Below are positions 58,180-64,000 of a stretch of 64,000 nucleotides of DNA, one piece after another. This DNA is from Archivesica marissinica (Eukaryota > Mollusca > Bivalvia > Venerida > Vesicomyidae), in the NCBI GenBank assembly GCA_014843695.1, contig CM026398.1, positions 44,633,372 to 44,697,371 on the forward strand, in the 5' to 3' direction. A program made the position numbers and the translations under genes. Below the pieces are notes generated by a model, which saw nothing but the letters and a program-made list of their open reading frames with translations, did no database searches and had not been told where the DNA came from. Numbering within the stretch: the stretch's first letter is position 1; each line of letters starts with the position of its first letter.

Positions 58180-59674
58180 TACTGAGTCAAAAAAGAAACG
58201 ATACCAAACTAAAAATGACGTAAAACGGATAAAACCATAGAAAGGTTTAATATATTATTACGTATCAGTACCGGGTTTCTTATTGCAACGTCAGCCAACC
58301 ATAAACACAGGTAAATAAACACCCAAACATCCTGGAACGCCGAATTTCCGATTTGCACGTGCTCCTCAACAAAGACAACTTCCTACACATGTACAAATCG
58401 GAAAACCGGTTTATTGTACTGGTATTGCATTATCATCGAGGAAAAACACCTTACATACCCATTGTTACCTCTAACAAAATGCCTAGGCTAAACCGCAATC
58501 AGAGAATGCGTGCCATTGGCATGATTGACGGCGGTTTACGTCAGCGTGACGTCGCAAATCGACTTGGGGGTTACGCGGATCACGATAACACGTCTACTTC
58601 GACGTTATCGAACACATGGATCGGTGGACGACCGTCCAAGATCTGGTCGACCACGTGTGACGACGCATGAACAGGACGTCACATTTACGTGACCGGTTCC
58701 TATCTGCTACGCACACAGCTGCCGTTACTCCTGGCAATCGTATCAGTGCACAAACAGTCAGGAACCGGCTCGGTGAACATGGCATTCGTGCCTATCGGCC
58801 ATACGTTGGACCCATCCTGACACGACGTCACCGTGACGTACGGCGGGAATGGACGACGGAACGTGCTCGCTGGACTCGGTTACAGTGGAATTCGGTGATG
58901 TTTAGCGATGAATCGCGGTTCTGTTTGCGTCGAGTGGATGGCAGAGAGCGGGTATATCGCAGACGCGGTGAACGTTACGACGACGCATGTGTACGTCAGG
59001 TCGATCTGTTCGGGGGCGGAAGCGTTATGGCGTGGGGCAGTATCACCTTCGGCAGTCGCACTGAACTGTTAGTGGTGGACGGGAACCTAAACGCCCAGCG
59101 GTACTGTGATGAGATCCTTGCGCCAGTTGTTGTGCCGTTCTTTAACGCCAACAGAAACGTCACACTGTTCCAACAGGACAACGCCAGGTGTCATACTGCT
59201 CGGATTTCCACCACATTATTGGAGCAGAACAATATTGAAACCCTGCCGTGGCCTGCTTTGTAACCAGACTTGTCACCCATAGAACATTTGTGGGATACGT
59301 TAGACCGCCGCGTCAGACGACGTCAGCCGGTAACGTTAAACCAACTGAGGGATGTTTTGCGTCAGGAGTGGACAAATATTGACCAGCAAGAGATTCAGAC
59401 ACTCTTCCGTTCGATGCGATGGCGGTGCATTGCAGTGAGAGACGCAAATGGTGCCCATACTCGGTATTGACGTCTGTGTGAAAACTCCATTAGACCCCTG
59501 TCCGACAAATTACGTCATCACGCAGCAGACAGTTTCGGAGGCTCATTATGCTTTATGTGCTCCTCTTTCAAACATGTTCGACTATCATCTTATGAATTTT
59601 CAAAGAATTTTCTTAATAAATGTTGAAATTATAGACACATAAACACCAGGTATCGTTTCTTTTTTGACTCAGTA
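58180..59674 (+). mobile_element. Tc1-like (DD34E) transposon, inactive
   Basis: 1495 bp with perfect 26-bp inverted ends (TACTGAGTCAAAAAAGAAAC and six more bases; 58180-58205, 59649-59674) and TA on both sides (58178-58179, 59675-59676). It split one 41-bp unit: left flank CATCCAAACTA, right flank TTATACTTGG, giving back the normal unit after removal. The transposase is broken (next entry), so any further movement would need a transposase from elsewhere. It lies antisense in a USP intron. Confidence 0.95.
58479..59470 (+). pseudogene. Tc1-like transposase pseudogene
   Basis: Starts MPRLNRNQRMRAIGMIDGGL, the N-terminal paired-type helix-turn-helix. The frame is lost after NRLG (about 58568, extra base in a G run), continues in another frame through RPRSGRPRVTT and changes again near 58670-58690. 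Catalytic region: first Asp in VMFSDESRF, second in FQQDNARCHTA, Glu in SPIEHLWD, with 34 positions between the last two as in Tc1 (DD34E). An in-frame TAA (59261-59263) sits just before PDLSPIEH. So there are two frameshifts and one nonsense change. Confidence 0.93.
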
Positions 59675-60088
59675 TATTATACTTGGTCTATGTCCCTGAA
59701 ATATATTATTCAAACTATCATACTTGGTCTATGTCCCTGAAATATATCATTCAAACTATCATACTTGGTCTATGTCCCTGAAATATATCATTCAAACTAT
59801 CATACTTGGTCTATGTCCCTGAAATATATCATTCAAACTATCATACTTGGTCTATGTCCCTGAAATATATCATTCAAACTATCATACTTGGTCTATGTCC
59901 CTGAAATATATCATTCAAACTATCATACTTGGTCTATGTCCCTGAAATATATCATTCAAACTATCATACTTGGTCTATGTCCCTGAAATATATCATTCAA
60001 ACTATCATACTTGGTCTATGTCCCTGAAATATATCATTCAAACATTTCTGCCATGTTGTATTGTTGTGCAGTTTTTGAGACATTCTCT

Positions 60089-60545
60089 ATGCCACACTAC
60101 ATTGCGTGTTATATTTCGATGTCATGCCACACTACACTGCGTGTTATATTTCGATGTCATGCCACACTACACTGCGTGTTATATTTCGATGTCATGCCAC
60201 ACTACACTGCGTGTTATATTTCGATGTCATGCCACACTACATTGCGTGTTATATTTCAATGTCATGCCACACTACACTGCGTGTTATATTTCAATGTCAT
60301 GCCACACTACATTGCGTGTTATATTTCAATGTCATGCCACACTACATTGCGTGTTATATTTCAATGTCATGCCACACTACACTGCGTGTTATATTTCGAT
60401 GTCATGCCACACTACACTGCGTGTTATATTTCAATGTCATGCCACACTCCACTGCGTGTTATATTTCAATGTCATGCCACACTACACTGCGTGTTATATT
60501 TCGATGTCATGCCACAATACACTGTGTGTTATATTTCAATGTCAC
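60089..60545. repeat. 35-bp minisatellite
   Basis: About 13 units of ATGCCACACTACACTGCGTG plus TTATATTTCGATGTC, with TTTCAATG and ACATTGCG variants. In the USP intron. Plus frames through it are artefacts. Confidence 0.95.
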
Positions 60546-60825
60546 CGTGATAGAATATAGCTTTGCATGATATATAATTTGGATATATGTATAAGAAGGG
60601 AACTAATTGTACAAAGGGACTGGGATTTACGTGTTGTTCATTTTGTACAGTTTAACAGTTCAATTACAGATCGTCTGATGCCAAATTGGACAATCAGTAT
60701 TGATTTCAAATCTAATATACATTGAAGTAAAAACACAATGTACATAAGCAAAACTTGCTGGAATCGTAAAGATGCATACACATTGACAAAACAATTGTTC
60801 AGACCTGATCAGTCAGTTCTTATAA
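60546..60825. other. Intronic spacer
   Basis: AT-rich intron sequence of the USP gene; nothing recognised. Confidence 0.6.
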
Positions 60826-61187
60826 TCATACAAGGACGGGGCATTGGTTCCACATTTCCAACCATACAAGGACGGGGCATTGGTTCCACATTTCCAACCA
60901 TACAATGATAAGGCATTGGTTCCACATTTCCAACCATACAATGACAAGGCATTGGTTCCACATTTCCAGCCATACAAGGACGAGGCATTGGTTCCACATT
61001 TCCAACCATACAAGGACGGGGCATTGGTTCCACATTTCCAACCATACAAGGACGGGGCATTGGTTCCACATTTCCAACCATACAAGGACGAGGCATTGGT
61101 TCCACATTTCCAACCATACAAGGACGGGGCATTGGTTCCACATTTCCAACCATACAAGGACGGGGTATTGGTTCCACATTTCCAAAT
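60826..61187. repeat. 36-bp minisatellite
   Basis: Ten units of CCATACAAGGACGGGGCATT plus GGTTCCACATTTCCAA. 36 is a multiple of three, so 12-residue repeats stay open on both strands (for example MPRPCMVGNVEP). It ends about 110 bases from the donor of the exon at 61298. Confidence 0.95.
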
Positions 61188-61296
61188 TACACGTTGGATA
61201 TGTCAGACCCTCAAAAAGTACAATAAAATTCATTATTTTATGATGTTCGAGCATGTAACATGGCTGTGCAATTCTTCGAACATTAACTTTCTCTTA

Positions 61297-62003
<707 letters not shown>

Positions 62004-62295
62004 AAATACATACTAAACAGGGCATAAAATACATACTAAACAGAGCTTAAAATACATACTAAACATGGCTTAAAACATACTAAACAGGGCATAAAATACA
62101 TACTAAACAGGGTTTAAAACATACTAAACAGGGCATAAAACACACTAAACAGGGCATAAAATACATACTAAACATGGCTTAAAACATACTAAACAGGGCA
62201 TAAAATACATACTAAACAGGGTTTAAAACATACTAAACAGGGCATAAAACACACTAAACAGGGCATAAAATACATACTAAACATGGCTTAAAACA

Positions 62296-63087
62296 TAAGG
62301 GTGCAACGATATACCGTGGGACGGTTTATCGCGGTACTAGGGCCACGGTTCGATACGCGACACGCTGCATGCCCGTTACGGTACGGTACGGCAATTATTC
62401 CCCGACTCCAACAGAAGGGAGACTACTCTTACAAACAAAACAAACATGGCTGAATTACAATCTCCACCGGCAGCTTTCAAATTACAAATATGGGCGCATT
62501 TTGGATTCAAATTTAATATAGTTGACGGCGTAAAAACAACGGTGAAAGAAACAACCACTTGCCGCCATTGTTTCACGGACGTGTCATATAAAACGGGTAA
62601 CACGACCAACATGACTACGCACATGAAGCGTCATCATCCGAACATCGACGTATCCGAAACTTCACTTTCCTCTACTATCAAAACTAGCCAGATCGTACCT
62701 GGCCATTCAAGGCACATCCGTCTCTAGCGAACGCGTGTTCTCAACAGCAGGAGACATTGTAACTGCCCAGCGGTCTGCTTTGTTACCACAGAATGTGGAT
62801 ACTTTGATTTTTCTAAAGAAAAATATGAAACTTTAAACCCAGGAAATGTTTCTGTTGGAACAGTTTAATAGGCTGAGCGTAGGCTAGGCATTGTTTATAT
62901 TGTTTATATAACTGCTTGTTTTACAGTTAATCATTTGCTTTAATTAGTAAATGTACTTGAAAAGTTTAACTATTTTCTATATTTTCCCCTTTGGTTCCAT
63001 AAAACCATATCGAGATACGTATCGTATCGTGACCCAAGAATCGTGATACGTATCGTATCGTGAGGTAGGCGTATCGTTGCACCCTTA
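62296..63087 (+). mobile_element. hAT element, internally deleted
   Basis: 792 bp. Inverted ends TAAGGGTGCAACGATA and (inverse right end) TAAGGGTGCAACGATACG. Perfect 8-bp target duplication TTAAAACA (62288-62295, 63088-63095). Subterminal GTATCG/GTACGG words are repeated near both ends. Both protein ends remain but the catalytic middle is gone, so it is non-autonomous. Confidence 0.94.
62446..62836 (+). pseudogene. hAT transposase remnant: BED finger joined to dimerisation end
   Basis: From ATG 62446: MAELQSPPAAFKLQIWAHFG, then a BED-type zinc finger (TCRHC ... NMTTHMKRHHP; Cys pair and His pair seen). At about 62680-62695 the frame shifts into the C-terminal hAT dimerisation segment, SYLAIQGTSVSSERVFSTAG then DIVTAQRSALLPQNVDTLIF, ending TAA at 62834-62836. 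The frame change and loss of roughly 400-500 expected residues mark a deletion junction. Unlikely to be a host ZBED gene, since it lies inside the TIRs. Confidence 0.9.
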
Positions 63088-63245
63088 TTAAAACATACTA
63101 AACAGGGCATAAAATACATACTAAACAGGGTTTAAAACATACTAAACAGGGCATAAAACACATACTAAACATGGCTTAAAACATACTAAACAGGGCATAA
63201 AATACATACTAAACAGGGCATAAAACATACTAAACGGGGCATAAA

Positions 63246-63451
63246 ATAAAAAATTGTTTGATTCCCTTTTGTAACCTAGTTAACACAATATCTTGATGGG
63301 CAATAGATATTACTGCGTACAGATCGGTACATCTTGAGGATGAACACCGTACTATTCCGCTTTGTGTTACAGATGTGGAATTCTGGGCTATACAAATGCT
63401 ACAGACACCAATAATGATGACATTAAAGCCCAATCACAAGAACTGAATAAT
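63246..63451. other. Spacer, no exon supported
   Basis: A 67-codon minus frame is not recognised as USP or other protein. A possible acceptor (GTCTGTAG at about 63395 on minus) has no convincing exon behind it. Confidence 0.4.
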
Positions 63452-64000
63452 GGATATATGTTTCTCGGCGGCAGTGAATAGATTCAATTACATACAAAGC
63501 GAGGGTCAATTTCTCAATATATGTTTCTCGGCAGCAGTGAATAGTTTCAATTACATACAAAGCGAGGGTCAATTTCTCAATATATGTTTCTCGGCAGCAG
63601 TGAATAGATTCAATTACATACAAAGCGAGGGTCAATTTCTCAATATATGTTTCTTGGTGGCAGTGAATAGTTTCAATTACATACAAAGCGAGGGTCAATT
63701 TCTCAATATATGTTTCTCGGCAGCAGTGAATAGTTTCAATTACATACAAAGCGAGGGTCAATTTCTCAATATATGTTTCTCGGCAGCAGTGAATAGATTC
63801 AATTACATACAAAGCGAGGGTCAATTTCTCAATATATGTTTCTCGGTGGCAGTGAATAGTTTCAATTACATACAAAGCGAGGGTCAATTTCTCAATATAT
63901 GTTTCTCGGTGGCAGTGAATAGTTTCAATTACAAACAAAGCGAGGGTCAATTTCTCAATATATGTTTCTCGGTGGCAGTGAATAAATTCAATTACATACA
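63452..64000. repeat. 63-bp minisatellite, runs off right edge
   Basis: Nearly nine units of ATTCAATTACATACAAAGCG, AGGGTCAATTTCTCAATATA, TGTTTCTCGGCAGCAGTGAA, TAG. The period is a multiple of three, hence the 21-residue repeat frame on minus. Variants GGCAGCAG/GGTGGCAG alternate. Confidence 0.95.

Larger units (their letters stand above)
57741..60042. repeat. 41-bp minisatellite made of a splice acceptor, split by Tc1
   Basis: Eleven units lie at 57741-58179 and nine at 59675-60042, each starting GGTCTATGTCCCTGAAATAT. On the gene's strand each unit carries TTTCAG followed by GGACATAGACC, that is, the exon's acceptor plus its first 11 bases, then about 30 intronic bases. The unit at 57741 is the real exon edge. 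Three units are 2 bp shorter or more (GAAATATCATTTAAAC). From any other unit's acceptor the reading frame meets a stop six to seven codons on (CTA GTA TAA or CAA GTA TGA). Confidence 0.95.
62004..63245. repeat. 21/23-bp minisatellite split by a hAT element
   Basis: Units ACATACTAAACAGGGCATAA and relatives (GGGTTTAAAAC, ATGGCTTAAAAC), in a larger order of about 100 bp. It is interrupted by 62296-63087. The same mixture of unit types lies on both sides. Confidence 0.93.

Noticed and set aside
62446..62727. A stand-alone BED zinc-finger host gene
   Set aside because: It lies inside hAT terminal repeats with an 8-bp target duplication, and its frame breaks into the transposase C-terminus.
63230..63433. 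A further upstream USP exon
   Set aside because: No similarity to the expected residues before the zinc-ribbon CxxC, and the splice-like signal is isolated.

Overview
The window looks like animal nuclear DNA, most likely from a bivalve-type mollusc. That is an inference from the genomic style: AT-rich sequence, very many minisatellites, several tRNA-derived SINE families, piggyBac-like TTAA MITEs, and a metazoan ubiquitin-specific protease with GT-AG introns. There is no bacterial gene organisation and no CRISPR. Almost every long open frame is an artefact of a tandem repeat.

The only host gene I can support is the 3' end of a USP4/USP11/USP15-type deubiquitinase on the minus strand. Its last four coding exons are 61298-61447, 57648-57751, 56161-56249 and 51045-51206. 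Splice sites, phases and protein motifs agree across all three junctions: the YCPRC zinc-ribbon half, HLKRF, the catalytic His in GGGHY, the catalytic Asp in YYFDDSS, and the C-terminal tail with stop. The rest of the gene lies beyond the right edge. The introns are filled with repeats: a 22-bp minisatellite of over 4 kb, a Tc1-like transposon, SINEs and more minisatellites. The most striking feature is a 41-bp minisatellite (57741-60042). Each of its 20 units carries a copy of the gene's own 3' splice site plus the first 11 exon bases.

Layout. 1-9.3 kb: minisatellites, SINEs, a foldback element and a small TIR element. 9.8-15.5 kb: TTAA MITEs, several sharing target sites, with 44-bp minisatellites. 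17-24 kb: a 29-bp array, then a 19-bp array of over 5 kb holding a 1000-N gap and a 5'-truncated LINE. 24-33 kb: SINEs, nested MITEs and 33/34-bp arrays. 33-36 kb: 36-, 25- and 34-bp arrays. 36-51 kb: MITEs, SINEs and about a dozen arrays, several visibly grown from pieces of MITEs or dispersed repeats. 51-61.5 kb: the USP gene. 61.7-64 kb: upstream intron with SINE, a 21/23-bp array split by a deleted hAT element, and a 63-bp array running off the end.

By my boundaries about 24 kb of the 64 kb is tandem repeat, with more than thirty separate repeat units. Several arrays were split by dateable insertions (Tc1, hAT, LINE, SINE) whose target sites can be read from neighbouring repeat units. I see no second complete gene and no functional tRNA, rRNA or autonomous transposon.
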